Below, piece after piece: positions 1 through 26,675 of a stretch of 64,000 nt of DNA. Both the position numbers and the translations under genes were made by a program. Origin of the DNA: Symbiodinium kawagutii (Eukaryota > Sar > Dinophyceae > Suessiales > Symbiodiniaceae). How positions within the stretch are numbered: the stretch's first letter is position 1; each line of letters opens with the position of its first letter. The notes under the pieces are model-generated. The model did no database searches and had not been told where the DNA came from. It was given only the letters and a program-made list of their open reading frames with translations. The stretch lies in the NCBI GenBank assembly GCA_009767595.1, contig VSDK01027300.1, positions 162,312 to 226,311 of the forward strand. The letters are read 5' to 3'.

Positions 1-953
1 AATGTGAATCATGCCAAACTACAAGAACTTCTGCCGTTGATATTTTCCAATGTTGGGTCGGCTGAAAGCCTTTGCCAGGAAACATGAAGAGGGTCGTATG
101 CACCAGGAGAAGAAGGAGGCTGGAGAAGATAGCTTGGAGATAGGCCAATACAACATCTTATGTGTCTTCCACACACGGCGTGCTTGGCAAGCCTGATGGC
201 GATCTAGACATGCCCGGATTGTATCACAGCAAACGCCCACCAGAAATAGATACCATGTTTCTGCCTTTCTTGTTCTTGTTGGGGATCTACTGTTGCCTTG
301 TAACAAGCAGAGCCTTAAATGGCTATGATTTAATCTTCCAAAATGATGGTTTCTAAAGATAGAGGACCCCCCCAAAATCCCAAAATGCTTGGTTTATTAC
401 CACAAATGGTCAAAAAAGGGACAGCTGAGGTACCCTTTTGACTTGAGAAACCATCAATTGAACGCAGACCCTTCTGTTGAGATGCAAATTTGGTGTTGAC
501 CCAGAGCCTTCAGTGCTACCGCCTCAGCCAGCTCTGAACGCTGGGCGGCCCGATGTCTACATGTTTTTGCCTGGTGGGAGGGACATGGCTTCCAAGATTG
601 TGGTTAGCTTTGACCAATAGGTTAGCTTCATCATTTCAGGTCACCATGATTGGTTAAAATGGCCTAAAGTCATGAAAATGGTGGTTCAGTATTTTGACCA
701 ATAGGCAGCCAGACCGTTTCAGCTCAGTTCCCTCACCTATTGAAGGTGAGGAAGTGAAAGCTGGCAACAGCAGTGCAACACACGAATCCCCAAGACCTGA
801 TGTTTTTTTGTTTGCCCCACAGACTCACACATGCTTGTCTTATTGGAGCCCTGGTGTTGGGTGAGGATTGGTTGTTAGTTGGTGGTTGTAGTGGTGGTGG
901 TTGTGGTGGCCATGGTTTCTCTGCCCTGCCGAAAAGTGGCCCTCGCCCCGCAG
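1..953. other. Left edge, no gene resolved
   Basis: No complete gene is visible here. The first 84 bases read as a short open stretch containing KLQELLPL and could be the end of an exon that began before the window, but nothing confirms this. The stretch also holds one family A palindromic element. The zinc-finger exon expected upstream of a WBP4-like gene was not found and may lie outside the window. Confidence 0.4.
345..456. repeat. Family A palindromic element
   Basis: Starts with a GGTTTCT arm and ends with a TTGAGAAACCATCA arm in inverted orientation. The interior has the CCAAAATGCTTGGTTTATTACCAC-like core shared with the other family A copies. It is diverged compared with the copy at 14.1 kb. 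Confidence 0.6.
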
Positions 954-15412
<14,459 letters not shown>

Positions 15413-16930
15413 GTAAGCGAAGGTGCTTTGATAACCACAGTAGGTAACATACATGTGGTAGGTAATTATAGTGGTAGGAAATCTATAGTGGTAACTATAG
15501 TATGTAGGTAGGAAACTATAACATCTAGATGACTGTAGTGGTAGGAAATCACTGTAGTAACTCTAGATGTAACGTAAATCCTTCCAGAAGCTGAATTTCA
15601 CTGTACTAGGTAAGATCAACATTAGTTATCAGAATGACTATAGTGGTGGAATAATATAATTGACATTAGCTTATAGTAGGTAGCATGGATGATTTTGGGC
15701 AATTGAGTTGTGATTAAGCTAACGTTGATATGATGTCTATGGGGCTTAAGCTGGAATTTTTAACGTGTAGGTGACATTGATAGCACATTGCAGTGATCAT
15801 CAACTACCAATAGTGCTGTACGATATACCGAAGATGATGGCTGATCAGCATTCATTCATTAATGTTAAAACTGATGTGAAAGTGACGGTCAATATGGTTG
15901 CCAGATTATGAATAACTACGTAGGTAGCATGGACGGTTGAACAGCACATTTGCTTGAGTAGCTTATCTTCACCCCGGGTTAATCAGTGTTTTGTAATTGG
16001 AGGAAACCCACTTTTGTAGGAAGGCATCGCTTTTTTTTGGGGAAAAGCTAGCAATCACATAGATGGTCCATGAGCTACGCCAGTTTGTGAATAATGCAAC
16101 TTCAGTGAAACTAATGATTTGTCCGTTGGATAACAAGTGTTAACGCATGCGGTTTGCCGCGGTAAGTGATCAAATTTGTTCATCATTCTGTTGGTCAATA
16201 AGGCCAACTACTATGATAGGCCCACCCCCCGGTCATCATTAGTGTTGGTTGATATGATGATGTGGATCCAATGATGGTTCTGATGATGTGGATGGCAAAT
16301 GGTTAAGCGTGGTTCAGGATGGTTCAGGATGTTGCAGGATGGTTCAGGATGGCTGATGGTGGGATGGCCAACATGATGGTTTATCCTGGTTAATGATGCG
16401 TGGATCGTCAATGATCATATTAGCCAGTTGCACCTGGGTCGAACCAACTGGGTGGAGTATTTCCATTACAAAAACCACATTGCAAACTATGGCAAATGTT
16501 TCAGCAATGAGCCCAGCCACTGCAAGGGGAGAATACTCATGCTGCCAAAAACTGAGTTGACAAGGGATAGCTTACAACTGAGCATATGGTGAAGAGCATC
16601 ACCTGTTGATGACCCATCCCCAGCATCGCTTGTGGATTATGATTCGCTGAATACCTGCCTGCTTCCGGCTGATTGACTTGGATGCTTCTGAAACCAAACC
16701 TTCGTATGTGCGTTCACCACTCCATCGCTTGTGGGGTAGTGGGGGCGTGCAGTTCTCTGCTGCCTTTGGGGAGCCAAGCCAGTTGATTCGACTGGTGGTA
16801 CCAGTTAGATTTGTTCACCACAGGTACTACCGGCCGAATCTGTATCTTACAAGATCGTACCGACTAAGAAAGTACCGCCAGGTCACAAGTGTCCCTCTCT
16901 TGAGACCCCATCTTGGCGCGCCGCTGCCAG
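15413..16930. other. AT-rich DNA between candidate exons
   Basis: Intron-like. The exon ending at 15412 leaves phase 1 (donor GTAAGC) and the next good exon starts in phase 0 at 16931, so at least one small exon is probably hidden here. A TTTCAG near 16.5 kb and a GTGCAG near 16.75 kb are candidate acceptors, neither confirmed. Confidence 0.4.
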
Positions 16931-19900
16931 GATTCCATGTGGTCGAACCACGCAGAAGTGGCTGCGGCCGCCGCGTTGGAAGCGGAGAACATGGCAGCGG
17001 AGTTTGATGAGCCGGAGGCTGTGGGTATGGCGCGCTGCTGTTATTGGCTGGTTAGGAGGGAGGCCAGGAGCTACCAGAAGGGTCCCAGCGAATCATGATG
17101 GTTAGTGAAGATGTTTGTGATGTTCAATGGTGGTAATGATGGTTAGAATGGTGATGGTGGTGATGTTCTATGGTGTTGAGAGATGAGTAATGATGAATAA
17201 TGATGAGTGACGACGGTTAATGATGTTTGATAGTTTATTAACGATGGTTGATGGTCAGAACAGGGTCATGATAGCTGATAGTCGTGAGCGATAGTTACCA
17301 ACGATGGTATGATTGCGAATGTTGGAGAGTCAATAGTGGGTGTTGCTCATGGTTGCCACTGATTACAGGGTGTAGCCATCCATAGTAATCATGGTTAGCA
17401 ACCATAGTGACATTCATCAGCACCTAGTTGCTAATGATTGATCATCCCGGAGATTGTGAGTGTTTTGCAACGCGATGGCAGCCTTAAGGTGCCCACCTAG
17501 ACCCAAGGGTCCCGCCCAACAAAACTGCTGGGTTTATTAACACTGAATCGTCAAGCACCATCAACCACTCGTCAAGGTTGACGATGGTGAATCGTGTGAT
17601 CGCCTAGTAACCACCATTTATACATTTGTAAAGGTTAGTACTGGTTTGCAATGGAGAATTCATCAACCGTGAATTGTACAACATCATCGCTTGGGAAGTG
17701 ATAGGAAATGAGAGTTTTAGATGGTTAACTTAGTAGGGAAATGCCATTCATCATCGACTTTTCCCATGATATTTGTGGCAATATGCGCTACTGCCTGATG
17801 TTTGATGGTACAAATGGTCTATGAGGTCGACATGGCAGTTCACCCAAACTTTTGCCCCGGTTGATCCATGTTGGTCCAGGATCACCATTTGAGAATACTA
17901 ACAATTCAACCAGGGGCAGTCATTATCTTCGGGTATCATTTAAGTAGTGGGAATTCTTCATGTCTTAGCAGAATCCATCGACCTCAATCATATCCCCCTT
18001 ATGCCCTGTTCTTGTTGCTTGTGACCCGTGAGTCTAACAGATCCAATGTCATGTCTGATATAAGGCCTAAGGATGGCACTTGTGTAACACATTCTTAGTA
18101 CTGACAACAACCGGCTCAAGCTAGTGGTGTGTGTGTGTGTGTGTATGCGTGTGCGCGCGCCCATTGCCAGTACTGTCCATTAGGCAGTGATGCCTCCTGC
18201 TAGCAGCTCCATGGAGCCGAAGCGTAGCCACTCTGGCCAAATTGACCTTCATGTACGATGCCTGAGTGGTGAAGGATGCACGTTGAAGCGGCTGAGTGGT
18301 TCCTCTCTGGGTCGAGGGGTGTATCGGATGGTTTGCGAGCAACTCCCGCCGAAGAAACGTACCCGGATCACTCTGTTTCAAAATCAATCGCCGCTGAGGC
18401 TTCACCAAACCCTGGAAGAACAAGGCATTGTCGGTGAGGAAGCCACAATCAGTTGTGTTGCTGTCCAGGTGGATTTGTTTGCTGCATGGCGTTGCTTGCG
18501 TGGACTTCCTGTCACTGCTGATCCAGAGCTTGTGTTGGAAGGTTTAACCAGCCTTGCCATCCTCCCCACCCATGGTCAAATGAACCAGATGATAGAAAAC
18601 CTGGCCTTGCCGTACACCCTTGAGAAAATGGAACTTGGGGGTGAATTCAACCAGCCTTTGGGCGGAGTGACTTTCCCAAGCAGGCTTCAGAGCCTGTCAT
18701 TTGGCCACAGGTTCAACCAGAATTTGGACAGAGTGACATTCCCAAGCAGCCTTCAGAGCCTGAAATTTGGCCATGCACTCAACCAGAGTTTGGACAGAGT
18801 GGCTCTCCCAAGCAATCTTCAGAGCATGACGTTTGGCTACGCATTCAACCAGAGTTTGAAGGGAGTGAGTTTCCCAAGCAGCCTTCAGAGCCTGACGTTT
18901 GGGGACATGTTCAACCAGAGTTTGGACGGAGTGGCTTTCCCAATCAGTCTTCGGAGCCTGACGTTTGGCCATGCATTCAACCAGACTTTGGAAGGAGTGA
19001 CTTTTCCAAGCAGTCTTCAGAGCCTGACATTGGGCGAAGAGTTCAACCAGCCTTTGGACAGAGTGACTTTCCCAAGCAGCCTTCAGAGCATAACAGTTGG
19101 CCACAAGTTCAACCAGAGTTTGGACGGAGTGGTATTCCCAAGCAGCCTTCGGGACTTGACAATAGGCGTTTGGGTCAACCAGAGTTTGGACGGAATGACT
19201 TTTCCAAGCAACCTTCAGAGCCTGACAGTACGCGGTATGCACAGTTTGGACGGAATGATTTTCCCAAGCAGCCTTCAGAGCCTGACGTGCGGGGACATGT
19301 TCAACCAGAGTTTGGACGGAGTGACTTTGCCAAGCAGCCTTCAGAGCTTGACATTTGGCTATAATTTCAACCAGCCTTTGGACGGAGTGACTTTCCCAAG
19401 CAGCCTTCAGAGCATAACATTTGGATATACGTTCAACCAGAGTTTGGCCGGAGTGACATTCCCAAGCAGCCTTCAGAACCTGACAGCAGGCGGTATGTTC
19501 AACCAGAATTTGGATGGAGTGACTTTTCCAAGCAGCCTTCAAAGCCTGAGATTCGGCAAAGAGTTCAACCAGAGTTTGGACAGAGTGACGTTCCCACGCA
19601 GCCTTCAAAGCCTGAAATTTGGCCAAGCGTTCGACCAGCCTTTGGACAGAGTGACTTTCCCAAGCAGCCTTCAGAGCCTCATATTTGGCAGCGGGTTTGA
19701 CCAGAGTTTGGACGGAGTGGCTCTCCCAAGCAATCTTCAGAGCATGACGTTTGGCTACGCATTCGACCAGAGTTGGAAGGGAGTCAGTTTCCCAAGCAGC
19801 CTTCAAAGCCTGACAGTACGCGGTATGCAGAGTTTGGACGGAATGATTTTCCCAAGCAGCCTTCAGAACCTGACATTTGGGGACATGTTCAACCAGAGTT

Positions 19901-22900
19901 TGGACGGAGTGACTTTGCCAAGAAGCCTTCAGAGCTTGACATTCGGCTTTACATTCAACCAGCCTTTGGACGGAGTGACTTTCCCAAGCAGTCTTCAGAG
20001 CTTGACATTAGGCCAAGCGTTCAACCAGCCTTTGGACAGAGTGACTTTCCCAAGCAGCCTTCAGAGCCTCATATTTGGCAGCGGGTTTGACCTGAGTTTG
20101 GACGGAGTGACCCTGCCCAGTAGTCTTCGGAGTTTGTTTTTGCAAAGTGTCAGAGTCGAACTTTGAGGTTTGCTTACCCTGTATGACTACCATTCAGCAG
20201 GTCAACTTGAAGGCCAGAGTCAACAGCGGACTGATTGCAGATGTTGTTTTGTTTGCCTGTTTTCTGTGATTTTTTCTTGTGCAGTTTGCTAACTCCTTGT
20301 CGTTGATATATTTTGTTTCGTTCTTTTCCTGACTTTTGCCACTTTGTCATATCCAGTCGCAACATATGATGGAGAGCTCGGCCGCGATCACACGAGCCAA
20401 AGACGCGAAAGCCGCCCTTCGCTGGCACTGTAAAACGCTGCCGTGCTTTGATGCCGTTGCCAGGCCGAGGATCCTATGTTGATGGAATGGGTCTCTGATA
20501 AACTAACCTGCTTGCGTGGAAAATCCAACATTTATAGCTGGTTGATGCTGGTGGACCTAGTAATTTCCAGCTTAGTTGACCAGAAATCAACTAGTTTTCC
20601 GATTCAAACTGGTGATTTTTGGTTTCCAGTAGTTATTGAGATTCTTTTCTGCGATTCGCAACTGAATTTAGTGTTCGTCTTTTGCAGCTGTTGCATTCGT
20701 AGTTTTGATATTCGGACTTGAGAATTTGCCTTCGCAATGATAGTCAGTTATTGAAACTTAGCATTTGTCTTTATCTTTATTTACATTTCTTCCCCTTCAA
20801 AAAAGCACAAATCCAGGATATAATTTTGAAGGACCACGGACGACACCCTTTTGGAGAAGACAGATGGCTGGGATGCTTGATATCTATTTCATTTCATTTC
20901 CATGCGACTCTTTGCAAAATGTAGGAAAAAGCAAATCAAAACGCAAATCAATCGGACATCCAAAGTCAGAACACTTCTTCTCTGCCACGCTTCCCCTTGC
21001 GTCAGCCGGGCTTGGCAGATGTAGTAGTCCTAATGAAGATAGTTCTCCTAGTAATTTAAAATACGTACTTGACATTTAAGATTTATCACTTCAATTTGGT
21101 TTTTGCATGTAAATTCACTATTCGAACTTGAAAACTCGTTTTATTGATTGGGAAGCTGGAATTTACATTCGTAACTCAAATCTATTGAAATTAGTATTTG
21201 TTTTTTTCCGTGTGGCCTTTATCGAAAAGGTATGGTTGACCGATATAGCGAGCTTCGAGGCACAAGATGAGAAAATCCCTTGGGTCATAGAGTCTTGTTA
21301 TATGCCGGTGAATGGTGGTCAATAGATGTGCATGTTCAATCAGCAACCATAGAAGGGGTGATATCCGGTAATGTCCAAATTATTATGGTTATCACCAGAT
21401 TTGGTTTCCAAGCCCTGGGAGATCAAGATACCAAAACCAGGGGTAGCAATGATAAACCATCATTCTTTGTCTGCAGATATCATCTATGCGAGCTGCATTG
21501 TTTCAACGTAAAACCCAAAAAACATCCTTAATGCTCTGGGTTTCCCACGTGACCCAGTTGAGCTTAGTCAACCACGTAAATAACCATATAATCACAAATG
21601 CATTTTTTCTTAAAACTAATCATGAATGACCAGATCTCCATCAATTTCAGGGCACCCCCAGTCACCTGAAACACGTTACGTTGGTTGTTGAACGCGGCGT
21701 TGCCGGGGGAAACCCCGAACGGATGATCGGACAGCCAGGACATTGTGAATCCCATTGCCGAGCTGAAGACGGAGTTGGGCGGCAGGACGCGAATCGATCA
21801 CCAACCGCTGGTAGTGGCAGCATTGGGAGAACAGTCAGGTGGTGATGCTGATAGTGATGGGATTCACCAGCTGGTGATGGTGATAGTATGTGATAGTGAT
21901 GATCAGTCAGTAGTAGTGATAGTGATAGGTGATAAGTGGTGTATTTGATTCCTACCTGGCCATGTTTTTCGCTGGTGGATCGACCTCAGAGTCTGAAGCT
22001 CCACTGTTTGGTGTAGCTCAAGTACTGTGTTTGGTGAGCAAGGGCTGTTGTGAAACAAGGCTGTGTGTATGTAACCATGGAGTTATCACCAACCATTTGG
22101 GGAATAACTGGGGAAGAACCTATGCTTTCAGGGCAGCTCGGCGATTCCTTGACTTCGCGATTCCTTCATTGATGGGAAGATATCCCGGAGAATATTCAAG
22201 GACTAGCTATGTGGCTGGGTTTCCACCCGTTGGCATCAACCGGTAGCATCAACTTATGGTAATGTATGGTTTCTGTAGCAATGACTAAGCAATTAGCCAT
22301 GACTTAACCATCGATTCAACATCATTTCACCAGGGTCTAATGAGCAACCGCTGACTGGTCATCAATGTTTACCTAACAATAGTAAACCCCCTCCTCCCCC
22401 TATTTTTTTGTTTTGGGGGGAGGTTTGCTTCCCAATTGTATATATCTGAAGTCTGGACTCTCCCCAAGGCTCTCCCCAAAGGCTTCTCTTTTTCCATTTT
22501 TTCCTTTTTTTCCTTTCTTTCCTTTTCTTTCTTTCCTGTGATTTAAAATCAATAAGGCATTCTGTGATTTAAAATCAATGAGGGCTAATTTAAATTTAGT
22601 AAGGGCTGAAAAATCCAGATCTGGAAAACACTTGCAGCTATTGCAAGCGCTTTACTATTTTTATCACAACATTATTGACCGTTGCATTGGCTGTATCTTT
22701 CCTGTTTGTAGAAGGGCATAAGGTAAGCCAGCACTGGAAAGGAGTTTTCTCAACTTGACTATGTCAACAGACAGGGCCACCGGGTGGTACTACCTCCAAG
22801 GCGCCTATCTCTGAAAAAAACTCCAAATGTAACGCAACGAAGCGATGTCCAACGCAAGGCGTGGCGTAGTTCAACGGGACCAGCAGCGGGACCAAACGCA

Positions 22901-25206
22901 GACGTTGTAGTCGCGTCAGGAAGGGAACCTGGGCTGATGAAGACTTGGAGAAGCACGAGAAGCAGATCGAAGCCGAGAAACGTGGCTCGGCTCGGCTGCA
23001 CAAACGTTGCGATGCAACAGCACTATCAGATTCACAACCCAAAGGGGGACGGTTGGAGTCTTGTGATGATCTGGTTGGTGGTTTTGAACATCTTTTCTGA
23101 TTTCCTGCAATATTTGGAATGGTGATGGATGGTGGGTTGATTAGCTCATATCTTCAAGATGGCTAAACTAATCGCCAGCCAGTGATCCATGGATCAGCTG
23201 ATACTTTTTGAGTAGAATCCATGGTTGACTATTGGTTCACCGCGTTGCTTGACTTCCAGACAGTCGAAGAAGTCTTTGGTTGTTGGTTGTGACATCACGC
23301 TGCTTGGGTGGTGAATGAGAGTCAACTATCCACGGTTCATATTCGTGAAGCCGTTTTGTTACTTGTTAGTGAGAGGTGAACCCAATTCAACTTACATCTA
23401 CAACAATACGGAGATGGGTCAATCCAATCACGAAGTGAACATCCCAACAGCGAGGAACCTATATACTACGCCATGTGAACAGATAGGGGGTGACCAGCTC
23501 AGATCAACCTGCAGTTATTGGTGTTTCCACAAACGTGGCCATCACATCCCAAAATGTGCATAGTGATGGAGGTGACCTTTGTCATGCCAAAGCTATCACC
23601 GTGTTAAGTTTGCGAAGACCCAACAACGGGGGTACACGAGTTATAGCTTTGGACGTCCATCCTCCTGCTAATCTAGTTCACCCAGGGTTAAACCACAAGG
23701 TCACGGGGCAGCTACCTTTTGTTCACATGCTGCTCAAATGATCGTAAAATGACCCAGCACTCGGAATTGCTTCACTGTTGAGATCGAGATGAGTGGACCA
23801 TGTCACCAACCAGGACCCTTCAATGCAAGTGGTGCTGGCCCCGCATCGCTGGGAGGATCAGCGGATCAGTTGTTTGCCAAGTTCGCCCGGTCATCACCAG
23901 AGATGATCATATTGTTGTGCACCAAAGTTGCCATATCTCGTGATTAAAACCTCGGAACCATCCACCAGAGGACTTCGATTTGTCACAAGGTGCTGAAAGA
24001 GTCATTCAAGTAACGACCTCCAATCTCTAGTTGGCATGCTTTATGGTTAAGATTAGGGTACGTTTTGCTGCCTATATCTCGATGTATGGGGGCCCCAGGT
24101 AGCTTGAATACTGGCAGCGTGTGATGGCCCAGCTGGGTGTCGGGAGGTGGGAGTGCAGCTGATGTCTGTCTCTTGTAGGGTGAACCTTGGATTGACATGG
24201 ATTGACAATGATTGTTTGATGGTTTTAAATGGTTTCATACAGGTTATACTGTAATGGTTTTTAAATTGATTTATTATATATGTTTATGTTTCATAATGGA
24301 TTTGTATTGATTATCATGGTTTTTATAATCGTTTTTAGTCTGTAACGGTTAACAATGACAGGATAGCCAATTGTTGAGAATGGTTGATCATTCTTACAAT
24401 GTTAACCTTGGAGTAATAAACCTTTGGTTGAGAAATGGGGGGTGATTTCCCCAAGTTCCTGATGCTTTCCTACCAACTTGGCACCCCCCCGCAGGAACGA
24501 ACCCAGGGTTGGCAGGCACCCTGGGTTACTCCTATAGCCAGGGCTGGACGCATCCACACCTGCCCGCTGATCTTATGCTTGGCGGAACGCATCATGGCTT
24601 AAAACCACGGGTTGATGAAGTGGCCATGGGTCAATATTAACCAACCAATAATGGGGGATAATAAGCAACAAAACTATAGGGAAAACAATGGCTAATGATA
24701 GGGGAACCCAGGGGTACGGGGTTTTGACCCACTGCCACATGTCTAGTTCTTCTTGGGGACACACGAGCTGAACTGTTCAGAGTTTAGATGGTATTCACAG
24801 TACTTTGCTCATTTGCACATGGCGGCATGTGCAGTTGTAGCACCACTGAACCCTGAACATGCAAAATTGAACGTGGACTGTGGGTCGTATTGATTAAATC
24901 TTCTAGTGAACATTGCAACGTTTTGGTGCGATCTTAGATTTCAAGGGCGCTGCTCATGCGCTAAGTGGGCGCATTGCGCAAAGCATGTGATGTCAGCCTT
25001 TGAGTCTTTCACCTCACCAGCAGCCAGTTTGGCTTTGGGGAACTTGGTGACTTAGCCACCCTCCCAACAACCAAGCTAACTAACCATCGATAGCGGACCC
25101 AACAACGGTAACAACCACCCTGCCCCTCTGACGACTGGCCCAGGCCACCTTTCCAGTGAACCGCAAGAAAGCCAGCGGAATCCGCAAGAAGCGCGAAGAC
25201 GACTGA
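16931..25206 (+). CDS. Unrecognised multi-exon gene, or 3' part of the WW-domain gene
   Basis: Phase-compatible exons: 16931-17020 (NHAEVAAAAALEAENMAAEF; donor GTGGGT), 20357-20463 (AAITRAKDAKAALRW; GC donor), 21735-21810 (SQDIVNPIAELKTELGGR; GT donor) and 22924 to about 23019 (WADEDLEKHEKQIEAEKRG). A terminal exon at 25144-25206 gives ATFPVNRKKASGIRKKREDD then stop. The basic tail resembles the C-terminus of WBP4-type splicing proteins, which is why this may be the end of the upstream gene. Each junction keeps the frame, but the chain has not been tested against RNA and one or more exons before the last are missing. If it is one gene, the FNIP-repeat gene lies in its intron 17021-20356. Function unknown. 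Confidence 0.35.
18127..18152. repeat. GT dinucleotide run
   Basis: A short run of GT units just upstream of the FNIP-repeat gene start. Confidence 0.8.
18190..20166 (+). CDS. FNIP-type repeat protein with ubiquitin-like N-terminus
   Basis: An uninterrupted frame of 658 residues. After about 140 N-terminal residues come 23 repeats of about 22 residues with consensus FNQSLDGVTFPSSLQSLTFG, matching the FNIP repeat family first described in Dictyostelium, a leucine-rich-repeat-like solenoid for protein binding. The N-terminal part (IDLHVRCLSGEG, then TLEEQGI and VAVQVDL) has the pattern of a ubiquitin-like fold, which is inference. Some units lack the FNQ start (RGMHSLDGM, RGMQSLDGM), and blocks of several units recur, showing recent internal duplication. 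I start at the ATG at 18190; MEPKRS at 18211 is an alternative. No intron, unlike its neighbours. The long open minus-strand frame is a by-product of the repeats. Partners unknown. Confidence 0.85.
   Translation: MPPASSSMEPKRSHSGQIDLHVRCLSGEGCTLKRLSGSSLGRGVYRMVCEQLPPKKRTRITLFQNQSPLRLHQTLEEQGIVGEEATISCVAVQVDLFAAWRCLRGLPVTADPELVLEGLTSLAILPTHGQMNQMIENLALPYTLEKMELGGEFNQPLGGVTFPSRLQSLSFGHRFNQNLDRVTFPSSLQSLKFGHALNQSLDRVALPSNLQSMTFGYAFNQSLKGVSFPSSLQSLTFGDMFNQSLDGVAFPISLRSLTFGHAFNQTLEGVTFPSSLQSLTLGEEFNQPLDRVTFPSSLQSITVGHKFNQSLDGVVFPSSLRDLTIGVWVNQSLDGMTFPSNLQSLTVRGMHSLDGMIFPSSLQSLTCGDMFNQSLDGVTLPSSLQSLTFGYNFNQPLDGVTFPSSLQSITFGYTFNQSLAGVTFPSSLQNLTAGGMFNQNLDGVTFPSSLQSLRFGKEFNQSLDRVTFPRSLQSLKFGQAFDQPLDRVTFPSSLQSLIFGSGFDQSLDGVALPSNLQSMTFGYAFDQSWKGVSFPSSLQSLTVRGMQSLDGMIFPSSLQNLTFGDMFNQSLDGVTLPRSLQSLTFGFTFNQPLDGVTFPSSLQSLTLGQAFNQPLDRVTFPSSLQSLIFGSGFDLSLDGVTLPSSLRSLFLQSVRVEL
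20494..20580. repeat. Family B element, one-sided
   Basis: Starts CTCTGATAAACTAACCTGCT, followed by GTGGAAAATCCAACATTTAT. The right inverted arm is much eroded. Confidence 0.45.
23020..25143. other. Intron-like DNA with no confirmed exon
   Basis: AT-rich, with a GC-richer patch near 23.83-23.90 kb that reads ASLGGSADQLFAKFARSSPE in one frame and could be an exon. Contains one family C element. Confidence 0.35.
24623..24737. repeat. Family C element
   Basis: Starts CCATGGGTCAATATTAACC and ends GGGGTTTTGACCCACTGCCA. Core AACTATAGGGAAAACAATGG. One of the most complete copies. Confidence 0.75.
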
Positions 25207-26171
25207 GAGATGCTGGAAAAATCCACGGCACAGAATTTGGGGACCCGGGTGATCCTGGGGTGGGAGCCATGGTTGACCCATGGACTTGCAAGTTGGTCCA
25301 CAGAAATAGCCACCGAAACGATCCAAAGTCATGTCACAATTTGTTTCCCTGGGTCAGTTTATGTCGAAGTCTCCAAGTCATTGCCCCACAATTTGCCACC
25401 CAAAGTGGCCAACTGATGTTGGTTGATCATGAACCCAGGGGTTAGTTGGTCTTTATTCTCTAGTAATCATATACAAATGGTTGGTTGACTTGCGCATATT
25501 TTTCCTGATTGGGTGGTTCAACCACCAACCAGGTTGCTTTGGAGACTTCGCAAAGTTCCTGATTTGACTAAAGTCTTCAAGCCATCGGCACAGCTTCTGG
25601 GCAGATTCTCATACGAATAACCAGCCTCGTTTTGATAGTGAATCAACAACTAGGGTAATGATTGGTTAATGGTTGATATCTAGATGGTTAATAGATGGTT
25701 AAAAGATGGTTAATGGTTGGTTAATGATATCTAACGGTTAATAGATGGTTGAGAATGGTGATAGCAACAACTATCTACGCATAAACTGGGGTGCGGCTTA
25801 ATAAGTGGATCTACCATTGATAGTAATGATTGACGATCATCATTGGTCATTGTTCCGATTGCTGACCATGATTGTCAAATCTTGCTTAGCTATGATCGAC
25901 CCGTTTTTACTGGATCTCAAACATGATTGATCATGACAGAATCCCTTTACCAACCATTTGTAGTGAAAACACTACTATCTATGATGGTTGGTCATTATCT
26001 CCCAATAAGCACGTCATGAAGTCACCATGGGTTCCTTAGCAGGCGCAACCTACCAGCTGGTGCACCGGTACCGCAAGCACCACGCTGGGTTTATGGCGGT
26101 CCAGGCAAAACCTGTCGCTGTTTGCTCTGGAGCACCGTGGAGGCGTGGGACCGATCTGCGACTTGGGAAGC

Positions 26172-26499
26172 CCCAAGGCTATGGTTGGTTTATTGCAACC
26201 CAAATGGTTGATAAAGGATGATTTAGGGGTACACCTGAAACTTGAGAAAGACTCAAATGGCTGGTTAATGGTTGATAAGAGAGGATTATAGTCAACAAGA
26301 AGAAGGCTAATGGGCTGGGTCATTTCCCATGCGGAAGAATGGTCGGTGGACATCCCAACACGATGGTCATTGATGGGATGTGAACAACTACATGGGTGTT
26401 TCTCAAAATGGGGGGACCCCCAAGTCATCCTTTATTAACCATTTGTAGAAATAAACCAAACATTTTTGGGGTGCAGTACCCCTATCTTAAGACACCCAT
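26172..26499. repeat. Cluster of family A fragments with a family C remnant
   Basis: A 3' half of family A (GGTTGGTTTATTGCAACCC to CTTGAGAAAG) at 26172-26255, a diverged family C-like stretch with CTGGGTCATTTCCC, then a fuller family A copy (GTGTTTCTCAAAATGGGGGG to CTTAAGACACCC) at 26396-26499. Confidence 0.5.
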
Positions 26500-26675
26500 G
26501 TATAGATATGGAGAGATTGCTTCCCAATCTTTGCACTGATGCATCGGCTTGAAGCATCCGATGACGGACCACCTAAAAGTTTGTCAATCTCCTTTCAAGT
26601 ATCGTCACCAGTCGGTGGTCACATGCAGACTGTGCCAATGCTTCTGCCTGTTTTTTTTTCAGAACGGGGCCTCAT

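Noticed and set aside
18697..19806. Open minus-strand frame of 369 codons opposite the FNIP gene
   Set aside because: It is periodic in step with the 66-bp repeat and is a by-product of the repeat codons; the plus-strand protein matches a known repeat family.
22070..22140. Papain-like NHGV...NNWGRTY stretch
   Set aside because: Only a few residues match, no cysteine-protease motif lies nearby and the frame is short.
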